DNA of 64,000 nucleotides from Sulfitobacter sp. 20_GPM-1509m (GCF_000620505.1 NZ_KK211144.1:68781-132780); one strand, 5' to 3'; shown: positions 43,500-54,013, numbered from the stretch's first letter. Numbers and translations are program-made. Notes: generated by a model not told the origin, from the sequence alone.

Positions 43500-44852
43500 A
43501 TGTTCAATAAAATCCTGATTGCCAACCGCGGAGAAATCGCCCTGCGCGTCATCCGTGCGTGCCGTGAAATGGGCATCGGCAGCGTTGCGGTCCATTCGAC
43601 CGCCGACAGCGACGCGATGCATGTGCGCATGGCCGACGAAAGCGTGTGCATCGGCCCACCGTCGTCGACACAGTCCTATCTGTCGATCCCGTCGATCATC
43701 GCCGCCTGCGAGATCACCGGAGCCGAGGCGATTCACCCCGGCTATGGCTTCCTGTCCGAAAACGCTGCATTCGTGCAGATCATCCAGGACCACGACCTGA
43801 CCTTTATCGGCCCCACAGCCGACCACATCCGTGTCATGGGTGACAAGATCACCGCCAAGGATACGATGAAAAAACTGGGTGTGCCCTGCGTCCCCGGTTC
43901 CGACGGCGGCGTGGACACATTGGAAGACGCCAAACGCATCGGTGCCGAAATGGGCTATCCGGTCATCATCAAGGCAACAGCCGGTGGTGGTGGCAAGGGT
44001 ATGAAAGTTGCGGGTTCCGCCGCCGAGATGGAACGCGCCTTCATGACCGCGCGCGCCGAGGGCAAATCGAACTTTGGCAACGACGAAGTCTATATCGAGA
44101 AATACCTGACCACGCCCCGCCACATCGAAATTCAGGTGTTCGGCGACGGCAAGGGCAACGCGGTGCACCTGGGCGAACGCGACTGTTCGCTGCAACGGCG
44201 GCACCAGAAGGTGTTCGAAGAGGCCCCCGGACCCACCATCACCCAGGAAGAACGCGACCGCATCGGCAAGATCTGTGCCGACGCCTGTGCCAACATCAAC
44301 TATATCGGTGCGGGCACGATCGAGTTTCTCTATGAAAACGGCGAGTTCTATTTCATCGAGATGAACACCCGCCTTCAGGTGGAACACCCTGTGACCGAGG
44401 GGATTTTCGGCGTCGACCTGGTGCGCGAACAAATCCGCGTGGCCGCTGGCCTGCCGATGTCGTTCACCCAAGACGACCTGAAGATCAACGGTCATGCCAT
44501 CGAAGTGCGGATCAACGCCGAGCGTTTGCCCAACTTTTCCCCCTGCCCCGGCCGGATCACGCAGTACCACGCGCCCGGCGGTTTGGGGGTGCGGATGGAT
44601 TCGGCACTGTACGACGGCTATTCGATCCCGCCCTATTACGACAGCCTGATCGGCAAGCTGATCGTACATGGCCGTGACCGTCCCGAGGCACTGGCACGTC
44701 TGGGCCGCGCATTGGGCGAGCTGATCGTAGACGGTGTGGACACCACAATCCCGTTGTTTGATGCGCTGCTGCAAGAGCCCGACATCCACTCGGGCAATTA
44801 CAACATTCACTGGCTGGAACACTGGCTGGAGACACATCTGCAGCCTGCATAA
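43500..44852 (+). CDS. accC: acetyl-CoA carboxylase biotin carboxylase subunit
   Basis: ATP-dependent enzyme that carboxylates the biotin on AccB; 450 aa, the family length. It starts [20 protein letters not shown]. The ATP-grasp domain has [16 protein letters not shown] and [33 protein letters not shown] marks the catalytic end of the domain. AAGGA precedes the start. The stop codon overlaps the aat start by one base. Confidence 0.96.
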   Translation: MFNKILIANRGEIALRVIRACREMGIGSVAVHSTADSDAMHVRMADESVCIGPPSSTQSYLSIPSIIAACEITGAEAIHPGYGFLSENAAFVQIIQDHDLTFIGPTADHIRVMGDKITAKDTMKKLGVPCVPGSDGGVDTLEDAKRIGAEMGYPVIIKATAGGGGKGMKVAGSAAEMERAFMTARAEGKSNFGNDEVYIEKYLTTPRHIEIQVFGDGKGNAVHLGERDCSLQRRHQKVFEEAPGPTITQEERDRIGKICADACANINYIGAGTIEFLYENGEFYFIEMNTRLQVEHPVTEGIFGVDLVREQIRVAAGLPMSFTQDDLKINGHAIEVRINAERLPNFSPCPGRITQYHAPGGLGVRMDSALYDGYSIPPYYDSLIGKLIVHGRDRPEALARLGRALGELIVDGVDTTIPLFDALLQEPDIHSGNYNIHWLEHWLETHLQPA

Positions 44853-45484
44853 TGAATCTCACACCCGAGATTCTCTTGCACGGGTACAGCATCGGGGTCT
44901 TTCCGATGGCCGAACACCGCGACGACCCGGACATCTTCTGGGTCGATCCGCGCAAACGCGGGGTGATGCCGCTGGACGGGTTCCATATGTCCCGCAGCCT
45001 TGCCCGCGCGATGCGCCGCAGCGACTGGCGCGTCGCGATCAATGTCGATTTCCTGGGCACGGTCGATGCCTGTGCCGACCGCGCCGAGACATGGATCAAC
45101 GCCGAGATCCGCAGCCTTTACAATGCATTGTTCCAGATGGGGCACGCCCATTCCTTCGAACTGTACGAAGGTGAGGAGCTGGTGGGGGGCGTGTACGGCG
45201 TGACGCTGGGCACGGCATTCTTTGGCGAAAGCATGTTCTCGCGGCGCACCAATGCATCAAAGATGGCGTTGGGGGCCTGTGTCGATCACCTGCAACGCTG
45301 CGGCTTTACCCTGTTCGACACGCAGTTTCTGACCGACCATCTGGCGTCACTGGGCGGGATCGAAGTGTCGCGCGCGGATTATCACAAGATGTTGGAAAAG
45401 GCGTTAACGGGTCAGGCCAGCTTTACCAAGCTGCCGCCCGCACCGCTTCAATCCGTGGTACAGCGCAGCACCCAGACGTCATAA
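44852..45484 (+). CDS. aat: leucyl/phenylalanyl-tRNA-protein transferase
   Basis: N-end-rule enzyme that adds Leu or Phe from charged tRNA to proteins with N-terminal Arg or Lys, marking them for ClpAP degradation; 210 aa. Hallmarks are LLHGYSIGVFPMAEH, FWVDPRKRGVMPLDGFHMSR and GGVYGVTLGTAFFGESMFSR. It is coupled to accC by a one-base overlap, an arrangement common in this order. Its last 37 bases overlap the 3' end of the minus-strand DUF2155 gene. Confidence 0.94.
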   Translation: MNLTPEILLHGYSIGVFPMAEHRDDPDIFWVDPRKRGVMPLDGFHMSRSLARAMRRSDWRVAINVDFLGTVDACADRAETWINAEIRSLYNALFQMGHAHSFELYEGEELVGGVYGVTLGTAFFGESMFSRRTNASKMALGACVDHLQRCGFTLFDTQFLTDHLASLGGIEVSRADYHKMLEKALTGQASFTKLPPAPLQSVVQRSTQTS

Positions 45485-45807
45485 CGCGGGTGCTCCATCG
45501 CGCTCAGCGCAGGGGATGAGGCGATCATCCAGCCGGAAAAGATCACGCCCTCGCGGCCCTGCTGGCTGATTTCAAGCGAGGCATAGGCATCGCCCGCCGG
45601 ATTGCCTGCCGGATAGCGGCATTCGCGCAGCACGATGTTCAGGCGGCCGAATTGCACGCTTTGGCCTGCGGCCACTTCCATATCGGTGACATGGCCGTTG
45701 AACGTGTCCAACCCGCGCAAAACAGCGCCACGGGCGGTTGCCGTCTCTTGCGCCGCCGCAGGCGCCACAAGCGCCAGCATCGACAAACCTGCCAACAGCT
45801 GTTTCAC
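45448..45807 (-). CDS. secreted DUF2155 protein
   Basis: A 119-aa exported protein. The signal peptide MKQLLAGLSMLALVAPAAAQ is followed by a DUF2155 core: GAVLRGLDTFNGHVTDMEVA, two cysteines (LRECRYPAG and WVLRCTTD) and SLEISQQGREGVIFSGWMIA. Family members lie beside mlaD and the NDUFA12 homologue in many Alphaproteobacteria and have no assigned role; an envelope function fits. It overlaps mlaD by four bases and the convergent aat gene by 37 bases. Confidence 0.88.
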   Translation of the reverse strand: MKQLLAGLSMLALVAPAAAQETATARGAVLRGLDTFNGHVTDMEVAAGQSVQFGRLNIVLRECRYPAGNPAGDAYASLEISQQGREGVIFSGWMIASSPALSAMEHPRYDVWVLRCTTD

Positions 45808-46265
45808 TCTGTTGCCGCCCCGTCGCCGCCACCGCCGACAAATTTCAACAGCAGGGAAATCAGGGACACGGCCCCTTGGGTGTCGGTGAACTGATCGCCG
45901 GGCTCAAAGAAAAACGGCGATCCACCGGGGACGATTTCAACGAAATTCCCACCCAGCAACCCTTCGGAGCTGATCACGATGGCGCTGTCGTCGGGAATCT
46001 CGATGGTTTTGGCCACATCGACGGTGGTATCGGCGCGAAAGGTCTCAGGGTTCAGCGCCACGCCCGACACGGTGCCGACCTTGACGCCAGCAAGACGCAC
46101 ATCGGTGCCGACACTCACGCCTTCAAGGCTGCGAAAGCTGGCGTGCAGCGGATAGCTGTCTCCGCCCGAGCGAAGGCCCGCCGCCTGAGCGGCATAAATG
46201 CCAAAGGCAACCGCGGCGGCCAGAACAACGCCGCCCACCAGAACTTCTGTTGTGTTTTCGGCCAT
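45804..46265 (-). CDS. mlaD: MlaD-type phospholipid transport protein
   Basis: A 153-aa protein with one N-terminal membrane anchor (EVLVGGVVLAAAVAFGIYAA) and an MCE domain (ASFRSLEGVSVGTDVRLAGV, then KVGTVSGVALNPETF). Such proteins form the periplasmic lipid shuttle of the Mla system, which moves phospholipids between the membranes. The mlaE/F partners are not adjacent. It starts one base after the NDUFA12-homologue stop. Confidence 0.88.
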   Translation of the reverse strand: MAENTTEVLVGGVVLAAAVAFGIYAAQAAGLRSGGDSYPLHASFRSLEGVSVGTDVRLAGVKVGTVSGVALNPETFRADTTVDVAKTIEIPDDSAIVISSEGLLGGNFVEIVPGGSPFFFEPGDQFTDTQGAVSLISLLLKFVGGGGDGAATE

Positions 46266-46649
46266 TTATTCGGGGCTCCACGCCTCGTAGTCGCTGCGGT
46301 CCGCGGGTTGCACCCGCCGGATCGACCCCGCCGGCGCATAGGCCATCGCGGTGCCCGTCAGGTTTTCCTGGTGCGGTTTTTCCCAAACCTTGTGCACCAG
46401 CGGCTTGTCCGTCGGCGGCTCGTCCCATGTGTGGTGCAGCCAGCCGTGCCAGTTGGGGTCAATCCGCGACGCTTCCGCCTCACCGTTGAAAATCACCCAA
46501 CGTTTGCTGTCGTCCGCGTTGCGGTAAAAGATATTGCCCTCGGCATCTTCGCCGACCTTGGTGCCCTTGCGCCAGGTGAACAGCTGCGTGTTCAGGGTTT
46601 GCCCGTTCCACCACGTCACCGCGCGCAACATTGATTTGAGAATACCCAT
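46266..46649 (-). CDS. NADH:ubiquinone oxidoreductase NDUFA12-like subunit
   Basis: A 127-aa homologue of the mitochondrial complex I accessory subunit NDUFA12 (B17.2). Typical segments are [40 protein letters not shown], and [20 protein letters not shown]. The start at 46649 gives the normal N-terminus; the frame opens back to 46697. First gene of the NDUFA12-mlaD-DUF2155 operon. Confidence 0.93.
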   Translation of the reverse strand: MGILKSMLRAVTWWNGQTLNTQLFTWRKGTKVGEDAEGNIFYRNADDSKRWVIFNGEAEASRIDPNWHGWLHHTWDEPPTDKPLVHKVWEKPHQENLTGTAMAYAPAGSIRRVQPADRSDYEAWSPE

Positions 46650-46737
46650 TTCGGCCTCCGAAAGCTTTGTCTCGTCTATGCCCCATCGCGCGCACAAGGT
46701 CCAGAGAACAGGTGCGCGCGATGGAGTTTTCGGGCGG

Positions 46738-47100
46738 TTAGGCGCCCGCCAGCGCCGTCACTTCGATCTCGATCAGGAACTTGGGATCAATCAGCCCGCA
46801 TTCGATCATCGTGGCTGCGGGCGGGTTGTCGCCAAATGTCTCTCGCAGAACCGGCCAGCACGCTTCGAAATCGGCGGCGTTGGGCAGCATGTAGGTCACG
46901 CGCACGGCCTTGTCGAAGCCACTGCCCGCCTCGTTCAGCGCGTTGCCGATGATTTCGAGCGCGGAGGCGCATTGTGCCTCGACCGTGTCGCCCTGCCCCA
47001 CTGTGCCTGCCACATGGACAAAGCCGCCCGCGACCACGGCGCGGCAATAGCCGATCTTGGCCTCGAATGCGCCGCCCGAGTGTATCCGTCTGATTGTCAT
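46738..47100 (-). CDS. RidA family protein (first of two)
   Basis: A 120-aa member of the RidA/YjgF family, whose typical members hydrolyse reactive enamines and imines made by PLP enzymes. The segments [40 protein letters not shown] and [20 protein letters not shown] fit. The position usually holding the catalytic arginine in archetypal RidA (R105) is not clearly kept, so it may belong to another subgroup. The start at 47100 follows an AGAGAGA site. Confidence 0.85.
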   Translation of the reverse strand: MTIRRIHSGGAFEAKIGYCRAVVAGGFVHVAGTVGQGDTVEAQCASALEIIGNALNEAGSGFDKAVRVTYMLPNAADFEACWPVLRETFGDNPPAATMIECGLIDPKFLIEIEVTALAGA

Positions 47101-47121
47101 ATCATTTCTCTCTCTTGTCAC

Positions 47122-47152
47122 AAAAAAGGCGGCGCTTGTGCACCGCCTTTTT
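47122..47152 (-). terminator. terminator of clpX
   Basis: A GC-rich stem (GGCGG-C-GC with GC-A-CCGCC, one mismatch) flanked by A6 and T5 runs, just after the clpX stop on the minus strand. It is A/T-flanked on both sides. Confidence 0.75.
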
Positions 47153-47173
47153 CCATTCTCCAAGGCAAAGGCC

Positions 47174-48439
<1,266 letters not shown>

Positions 48440-48595
48440 GTCCACCCTTTCAGGTTTTGCCGTTTATCACTGGTGCACCCGATGGCGCAGCAGCCTGTTT
48501 CGCGAATGTTAGGGGCCAGTTTAGGCCAGCCCCTGACCGTCCACAATGTCAAAATGCCCGTTTGCCTAATGGCGGCACACGGGCACCCTTTCCGA

Positions 48596-49237
48596 TCACT
48601 TGGCGTCGTCTTTGGCCTCTTCGGCCTTTTCGCGATTCTCTACGATCTCGTCGATCAGGCCCCAGTCCTTGGCCTCATCCGGCGACATGAAGTTGTCACG
48701 CTCAAGTGCGGCTTCGACCTTTTCCAGGGTCTGGCCGGTGTGACGCACGTAAATCTCGTTCAGGCGCGTCTTCAGCTTTTGGGTTTCCTGCGCGTGAATC
48801 ATGATGTCCGTCGCCTGACCCTGATAGCCACCAGAGGGCTGGTGCACCATCACGCGGCTGTTGGGCAGCGAGAAACGCATGCCCGCAGCACCCGCCGTCA
48901 GCAGCAACGACCCCATCGAGGCCGCCTGCCCGATGACCAGCGTGCTGACCTTGGGTTTGATGTACTGCATGGTGTCGTAGATCGACAGACCGGAGGTCAC
49001 AACGCCGCCGGGGCTGTTGATATACATGCTGATTTCCTTGCTGGGGTTCTCCGCCTCAAGGTGCAGCAACTGGGCGACGATCAGCGACGACATGCCGTCA
49101 TGCACCGGACCGGACAGGAAAATGATCCGTTCCTTCAACAGGCGCGAGAAGATGTCATAGGCGCGTTCGCCGCGGCTTGTCTGCTCCACCACCATGGGGA
49201 CCAGCGTGTTCATATATGTATCAATGGGATCGTGCAT
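48596..49237 (-). CDS. clpP: ClpP ATP-dependent protease proteolytic subunit
   Basis: Serine protease of 213 aa. The catalytic triad is S107 (GQAASMGS), H132 (VMVHQPSGG) and D181 ([13 protein letters not shown]). It starts [20 protein letters not shown], as in the family; an AGGAA ribosome-binding site precedes the ATG at 49237, so the ATG at 49270 is not needed. Forms ClpXP with the next gene. Confidence 0.97.
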   Translation of the reverse strand: MHDPIDTYMNTLVPMVVEQTSRGERAYDIFSRLLKERIIFLSGPVHDGMSSLIVAQLLHLEAENPSKEISMYINSPGGVVTSGLSIYDTMQYIKPKVSTLVIGQAASMGSLLLTAGAAGMRFSLPNSRVMVHQPSGGYQGQATDIMIHAQETQKLKTRLNEIYVRHTGQTLEKVEAALERDNFMSPDEAKDWGLIDEIVENREKAEEAKDDAK

Positions 49238-49427
49238 GGGTTCCTGCCTCGTCAGCCTTTGCGGGACCATACCTGCAAAGGTGTTACCTGAGTCTTAGTA
49301 TCGCCATTTCCGACCTGCAACCCCGCGGCCCGTCAAAACCTGTGGCAGTGCCTTTTGATACAGGGCTGAGCGCCCTCATCTTGCGCAAGAAACACCTCTG
49401 GTCACGCGATTGAAAACAACCTGCCCG

Positions 49428-49445
49428 ATGTCATGACACCGTTAC
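49428..49445 (+). promoter_or_regulatory. candidate Pho box upstream of phoX
   Basis: ATGTCAT-GACA-CCGTTAC has two 7-base repeats with 11-base spacing, as in the PhoB consensus CTGTCAT-N4-CTGTCAC, and agrees at 11 of 14 consensus bases. It lies 53 bases before the phosphatase start, where PhoB would activate in phosphate starvation. Moderate match. Confidence 0.4.
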
Positions 49446-49498
49446 ACTTTTACGGCATCCGGTGCGCAATTCATCAGCCTATGTGAGGACAGACCCCA

Positions 49499-51523
49499 AT
49501 GAATCGCCGCAGCATCATCAACGCCCCCGACATCGGCAACAAGGCCGAAGCCTATGAGGCCTTCGACGACATCCCGACAAACCCCAACCTCAGCCGCACC
49601 ATCGGTGACGTGATCGCCGCGCGCTATTCGCGCCGCGACATCCTGCGCGGCACGTTGGGTGTGACCGCCACCACGGCCCTGTTCGGCAGCGCCGCCATGA
49701 TGGCACCCCCCCCTGCCGATGCTGCCGCCGGTTCGCGTTATGTCTTTGACGAAGTTGCCTGGGGCAACGACGCCACCCACCACATCGCCGAAGGCTATGA
49801 CGCCGACGTGCTGCTGCGCTGGGGCGATCCGATCACAGCCGACGCGCCCGAATTCGACGTTATGAACCAGACCGCCGCCGCGCAATTGCAGCAGTTCGGC
49901 TACAACAACGACTATGTCGGCTTTACCCCGCTGGACGGCAACCCCGACCGCGGCCTGCTGTGCGTGAACCACGAATACACCAACGAAGAGGTCATGTTCC
50001 CCGGCCTTGGCCGTCAGGACAACGTCGATTTCGCAGGCATGACGCCCGAGCTGATCGACATCGAAATGGCCGCCCACGGCGGCACCGTTGTCGAGATCGC
50101 CCGCAATGCGGACGGCAAATGGGAACTGGTGCGCGACAGCAAGTACAACCGCCGCATCACGCCGCTGAACACCAAGATGACCCTCGACGGCCCCGCCGCA
50201 GGCCATGCCCGGATGCAGACCAATGCAGACCCCGAAGGCATGACCGTGATGGGCACCGTCAACAACTGCGCCGGCGGCATGACCCCCTGGGGCACCTACC
50301 TGATGGCCGAGGAAAACTTTCACGGCTATTTCTGGACCGACAAGCTGGACGCCGAAGGCAACCCGGACATCTCCGAACACCCCGAGGCCGCAAAACTGAA
50401 ACGCTATGGCGTGCCGGGCCGCTGGTACGCATGGGGCAAGTTCCACGACCACTGGAACATCGACCTTGAGCCGCTGGAACCCAACCGCTGGGGCTGGATC
50501 GTCGAGGTTGACCCGCGCAACCCCGACGCGATGCCGATCAAACACACCGCATTGGGTCGTTTCCGCCACGAGGGTGCCGAAACGTGCGTGTCCGAGGACG
50601 GCAAGCTGGTGATATACTGCGGCGACGACAACCGCTTTGATTATCAATACAAATATGTCTCGAACGGCACCGTGACAGGCGACGAGACCTTCGGCTCCTC
50701 GCTGATGTCCGACGGCACGCTTTACGTGGCGCGCTTTGACGAAGACGGCACCATCACATGGCTGCCGCTGGTGCATGGCACCGGCCCGCTGACCGCCGAG
50801 AACGGCTTTGACAGCCAGGCCGACGTGATGATCGACACCCGTCTGGCTGCCGATGCGCTGGGTGCCACCCCGATGGACCGCCCCGAAGACGCGCAACCGC
50901 GCGGCGACGGCACCGCCTACATCATGCTGACCAACAACACCAAGCGCAAACCCGACCAGGTCAACGCAGCCAACCCGCGCGCCGACAGCAGCTTTGGCCA
51001 CATCATCGAGATCAAGGAAGACGGCGGCCTGCATTCGGCCACCACCGGCACTTGGTCGATCCTGGTGAAATGCGGTGATCCTTCCGTGACCGAAGTGGGC
51101 GCTCAGTGGAACCCCGACACCTCGGAAAACGGCTGGTTCGGCTCGCCCGACAACGCCGCCATCGACGCCGACGGCCGTCTTTGGATTTCGACCGACCAGG
51201 GGTCGGGCTGGGGCAAGACCGGCAAGTCCGACGGGCTCTATGCACTGGAAACCGAAGGCGAGGCGCGCGGCACGTCAAAGCTGTTCTTCCGCTGCCCCGT
51301 GGGCGGCGAGCTGTGTGGGCCATACTTTACCGACGAAATGGACACGCTGTTCCTGGCCGTCCAGCACCCCGGTACAGACGGCACCAAGGATCTCGTCGGG
51401 TTCGAGCGCGACTCGACTTTTGAAGACCCTGCCACCCGCTGGCCCGACTTCGATCCGGCCATGCCGCCGCGTCCTTCGGTGCTGGTGGTCACAAAAAAAG
51501 GCGGCGGTAAAATCGCCACCTGA
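49499..51523 (+). CDS. phoX: PhoX-type alkaline phosphatase (DUF839), Tat-exported
   Basis: A 674-aa exported phosphatase of the PhoX family, which uses calcium and iron and is common in marine bacteria. A twin-arginine signal lies around residues 44-65 (YSRRDILRGTLGVTATTALF), after an N-terminal extension. PhoX segments include RGLLCVNHEYTNEEVMFPG and NNCAGGMTPWGTYLMAEENF, then HEGAETCVSEDGKLVIYCGD and DNAAIDADGRLWISTDQGSG. Single gene with its own terminator and a possible Pho box. Confidence 0.92.
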   Translation: MNRRSIINAPDIGNKAEAYEAFDDIPTNPNLSRTIGDVIAARYSRRDILRGTLGVTATTALFGSAAMMAPPPADAAAGSRYVFDEVAWGNDATHHIAEGYDADVLLRWGDPITADAPEFDVMNQTAAAQLQQFGYNNDYVGFTPLDGNPDRGLLCVNHEYTNEEVMFPGLGRQDNVDFAGMTPELIDIEMAAHGGTVVEIARNADGKWELVRDSKYNRRITPLNTKMTLDGPAAGHARMQTNADPEGMTVMGTVNNCAGGMTPWGTYLMAEENFHGYFWTDKLDAEGNPDISEHPEAAKLKRYGVPGRWYAWGKFHDHWNIDLEPLEPNRWGWIVEVDPRNPDAMPIKHTALGRFRHEGAETCVSEDGKLVIYCGDDNRFDYQYKYVSNGTVTGDETFGSSLMSDGTLYVARFDEDGTITWLPLVHGTGPLTAENGFDSQADVMIDTRLAADALGATPMDRPEDAQPRGDGTAYIMLTNNTKRKPDQVNAANPRADSSFGHIIEIKEDGGLHSATTGTWSILVKCGDPSVTEVGAQWNPDTSENGWFGSPDNAAIDADGRLWISTDQGSGWGKTGKSDGLYALETEGEARGTSKLFFRCPVGGELCGPYFTDEMDTLFLAVQHPGTDGTKDLVGFERDSTFEDPATRWPDFDPAMPPRPSVLVVTKKGGGKIAT

Positions 51524-51557
51524 ACCCATTCCAAGCAATCTTTTTTAGTACGTCTCG

Positions 51558-51588
51558 GACCTCGCCCCTCACAGGGCGGGGTCTTTTT
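51558..51588 (+). terminator. rho-independent terminator of phoX
   Basis: A 10-bp stem, GACCTCGCCC with GGGCGGGGTC (one T-G pair), a 6-base loop and a run of five T, 35 bases after the stop codon. Confidence 0.88.
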
Positions 51589-51613
51589 CCATCTTCATCT
51601 TGCCAGATAAACT

Positions 51614-51656
51614 CCGGGGGAGGCGCACAGCGCCGGGGGCAGCGCCCCCAGACCCG
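51614..51656. repeat. GC-rich double hairpin (REP-like)
   Basis: Two short inverted repeats, GGCGCACAGCGCC and GGGGGCAGCGCCCCC, lie side by side just after the znuA stop. They may end transcription of znuA on the minus strand. Elements of this look are often repeated in related genomes, but no second copy was seen in this window. Confidence 0.5.
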
Positions 51657-51659
51657 CCC

Positions 51660-52688
51660 TCAGTCTTGCAGGCACTCTGCCAATGATGTCGCCAAGCCGC
51701 GCAACACATCACCGTAAAGTGCAGGCCCGGGTTCCAGCGATGCACCCAACGGGTCCGCCACACCAGTCTTTGCAGCCCCAACCGCCGTGACCAGACCTGC
51801 GTTGAATTGCGGTTCGGACATGACACAGGTGGCTCCGGCATCAGCGATCATGTCGCGAATCTCGGCCACCCGCGCAGCGCCCGCAGGCTGTGCGTCGCCA
51901 CCACTGAGCGATCCGGTCGCCGGCATGTCAAAGCTGCGTTCGAAATACTGGTAGGCATCGTGATAGACGACAAATGGCTGCCCACGGACGGGTTCGAGAA
52001 TGGTGTTGATCTCGGCTGTCAGCCCCGCAAGAGCTGCAGCGCCATCACGGGCATTGGTCTCGTAGGCCACCGCGTTGTCCGGGTCGAGCGCGCCCAGCAC
52101 AACGGAAATTTCCAGCATCCAGAGGGCCGCATTTTCAGGGGCCAGCCAAGCGTGCGGGTCCAGGGAGTGATCCACATGGCTTGCGTGCGCTTCAGGCGCC
52201 TGCGCGTGGTCTTCATGATCGTGACCTTCGTGGTCATGACCCTCATGGTCACCGTGATCGTGGCCCTCATGGTCATGTCCTGCGTGCTCCTCGTGATCCG
52301 CATGGTCCCCCTCGTCGTCACCATGGTGGTGTCCCAGGAAACCGCCGCCTTCGCGTATCTTCAGCTTCAGCACCTGCGGCACATCCATCAGCACCAGCTG
52401 CGATGCCTCGCCAGCCAGCGCATCCAGCGGCCCTTCAAGCCACGGCGTCAGACCGGGACCAACCCAGATCACCGCATCCGCTTCTGACAGGCTGCGCGCC
52501 TGCGACGGACGCAGCGCATAGCCGTGGGGCGAGGCACCCGGCGGCACGATCAATTCGGGCGTGCCCACACCCTTCATCACCTGTGCGACCAAAGCGTGCA
52601 CGGGGGCGATGTCCACCGCCACACGCGGCGCGTCCGCCATCGCTGCAGTTGCGCTGAACACAAGGGCCAACCCTATTTTTCTGATCAT
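51660..52688 (-). CDS. znuA: zinc ABC transporter binding protein
   Basis: Periplasmic zinc receptor of 342 aa. The signal peptide MIRKIGLALVFSATAAMADA is followed by the cluster A-I binding fold. Zinc ligands are expected at H55 (GASPHGYALRPSQ) and H179 (LDPHAWLAPENA), with D/E ligands near the C-terminus. A loop at residues 120-174 holds a very long His/Asp/Glu-rich stretch that can store or deliver zinc. It is divergent from zur, with a Zur-type site between them. Confidence 0.95.
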   Translation of the reverse strand: MIRKIGLALVFSATAAMADAPRVAVDIAPVHALVAQVMKGVGTPELIVPPGASPHGYALRPSQARSLSEADAVIWVGPGLTPWLEGPLDALAGEASQLVLMDVPQVLKLKIREGGGFLGHHHGDDEGDHADHEEHAGHDHEGHDHGDHEGHDHEGHDHEDHAQAPEAHASHVDHSLDPHAWLAPENAALWMLEISVVLGALDPDNAVAYETNARDGAAALAGLTAEINTILEPVRGQPFVVYHDAYQYFERSFDMPATGSLSGGDAQPAGAARVAEIRDMIADAGATCVMSEPQFNAGLVTAVGAAKTGVADPLGASLEPGPALYGDVLRGLATSLAECLQD

Positions 52689-52725
52689 GACAGTCTCTCC
52701 GGTGTAAAATCGAGGCCTTGCTATT

Positions 52726-52740
52726 TGTTATGCTATAACA
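52726..52740. promoter_or_regulatory. Zur box between znuA and zur
   Basis: A perfect 6-3-6 inverted repeat, TGTTAT-GCT-ATAACA, which matches the core of the Zur sites known in Alphaproteobacteria. It lies in the 84-base spacer between the divergent znuA and zur-znuC-znuB units. Zinc-loaded Zur should repress both. Confidence 0.85.
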
Positions 52741-52772
52741 TATCAACCCACAAAACGACGGAGATTTCCCTT

Positions 52773-53252
52773 ATGCCTGCCATCGGTTTTCACCGCCACG
52801 ATCACGCCGCCTGCATCGACACCTCGATCGCAGCCGCCGAACGCCATTGTGCCGCGCACAAGCTGAAACTGACGCCGGTGCGTCGCCGCGCGCTGGAAAT
52901 CCTGCTGCGTGAACACCGGGCGCTGGGGGCCTATGACCTGCTGGGGCATCTGGCAGAGGATGGGCTTGGCTCGCAACCCCCTGTCGCCTACCGCGCACTG
53001 GATTTTCTGACCTCGGCCGGATTTGCCCACAAGATCGAGCGTCTGAATGCCTATATCGCCTGCGCCCATCTGGGGTCGGATCACGCGCCTGCCTTCCTGA
53101 TCTGCCGGTCGTGCAAATCCGTGGCCGAGGCCGAAACCGAAATGGCCCGTGGCCGACTGGGCGACGCCGCCCGCGACACGGGGTTCAAGATCGAACGCAC
53201 CGTGATCGAGGCCGAGGGGCTGTGCCCCGACTGTCAGGACGCCGCTGCGTGA
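52773..53252 (+). CDS. zur: zinc uptake regulator Zur (Fur family)
   Basis: Zinc-sensing repressor of 159 aa. The winged-helix region is KLTPVRRRALEILLREHRAL, then GAYDLLGHLAEDGLGSQPPV. Fur-type metal-binding residues are in CAHLGSDHAPAFLICRSCKS, with a second pair in LCPDCQ forming the structural zinc site. First gene of zur-znuC-znuB. Its stop codon overlaps the GTG start of znuC. Confidence 0.92.
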   Translation: MPAIGFHRHDHAACIDTSIAAAERHCAAHKLKLTPVRRRALEILLREHRALGAYDLLGHLAEDGLGSQPPVAYRALDFLTSAGFAHKIERLNAYIACAHLGSDHAPAFLICRSCKSVAEAETEMARGRLGDAARDTGFKIERTVIEAEGLCPDCQDAAA

Positions 53253-54013
53253 GACCGCTGATCGAAACGCGCGGCATGACACTGGCACAGGGTGGCACAC
53301 CCGTTCTGCGCCACGTCGATTTCGCCATCAACGCGGGCGAGATTGTCACCATCGTCGGACCGAACGGATCCGGGAAGTCCACGCTGCTCAAGGGGTTGAT
53401 CGGCGCGCTGACGCCCGTGTCGGGGACCATCACCCGCGCGCCTGACCTGTCCATTGGCTATGTCCCGCAAAGCCTGCACATTGATCCGACCCTGCCGCTG
53501 ACCGTGCAGCGTTTCATGAACCTGCCCCGCCGCAGCAAGCCGCAGGCGGTGGCCGATGCGTTGCGCCACGCAGGCCTGCCCGATCTGGGCCGCGCGCAAA
53601 TGTCCGAACTTTCGGGCGGCCAGTTCCAGCGCGTGCTGCTGGCACGTGCACTGTTGATGCGGCCCAACCTGCTGATTCTGGACGAAGCGACCCAGGGGCT
53701 TGACCAGCCCGGCTCTGCCGCCTTTTACCGCCAGATCGAAGAGGTCCGCGCAGATCTGGGCTGTGCCGTGCTGATGGTCAGCCACGATCTGCACGTCGTC
53801 ATGGCCGCGTCCGACAGGGTGCTGTGCGTCAACGGACATATCTGCTGCGAAGGCACGCCAGAGGTGGTGCGTGACGCGCCGGAATATCGCGCGCTGTTCG
53901 GTTCCGGCACCCAGGGCGCGCTGGCGCTGTACCGGCACGAGCACAACCATGATCATGGACATGATCACGGGCACGATCACCACGACCACGAAGGCCACAC
54001 CCATGCTGGATGA
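53249..54013 (+). CDS. znuC: zinc ABC transporter ATPase with histidine-rich tail
   Basis: ATPase of 254 aa. Walker A is GPNGSGKSTLLKG, the signature is LSGGQFQRVLLARAL, Walker B is LLILDEATQGLD. The last 27 residues hold about a dozen histidines (HEHNHDHGHDHGHDHHDH and HTH), facing the cytoplasm. The GTG start at 53249 overlaps the zur stop (GTGA) and gives the normal N-terminus RPLIETRGMTLAQGG. znuB starts 11 bases before its end. Confidence 0.93.
   Translation: MRPLIETRGMTLAQGGTPVLRHVDFAINAGEIVTIVGPNGSGKSTLLKGLIGALTPVSGTITRAPDLSIGYVPQSLHIDPTLPLTVQRFMNLPRRSKPQAVADALRHAGLPDLGRAQMSELSGGQFQRVLLARALLMRPNLLILDEATQGLDQPGSAAFYRQIEEVRADLGCAVLMVSHDLHVVMAASDRVLCVNGHICCEGTPEVVRDAPEYRALFGSGTQGALALYRHEHNHDHGHDHGHDHHDHEGHTHAG

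Noticed and set aside
52200-52320. CRISPR-like or tandem DNA repeat in the znuA region
   Set aside because: The short repeated units encode the His/Asp-rich loop of ZnuA in frame; it is a coding feature.
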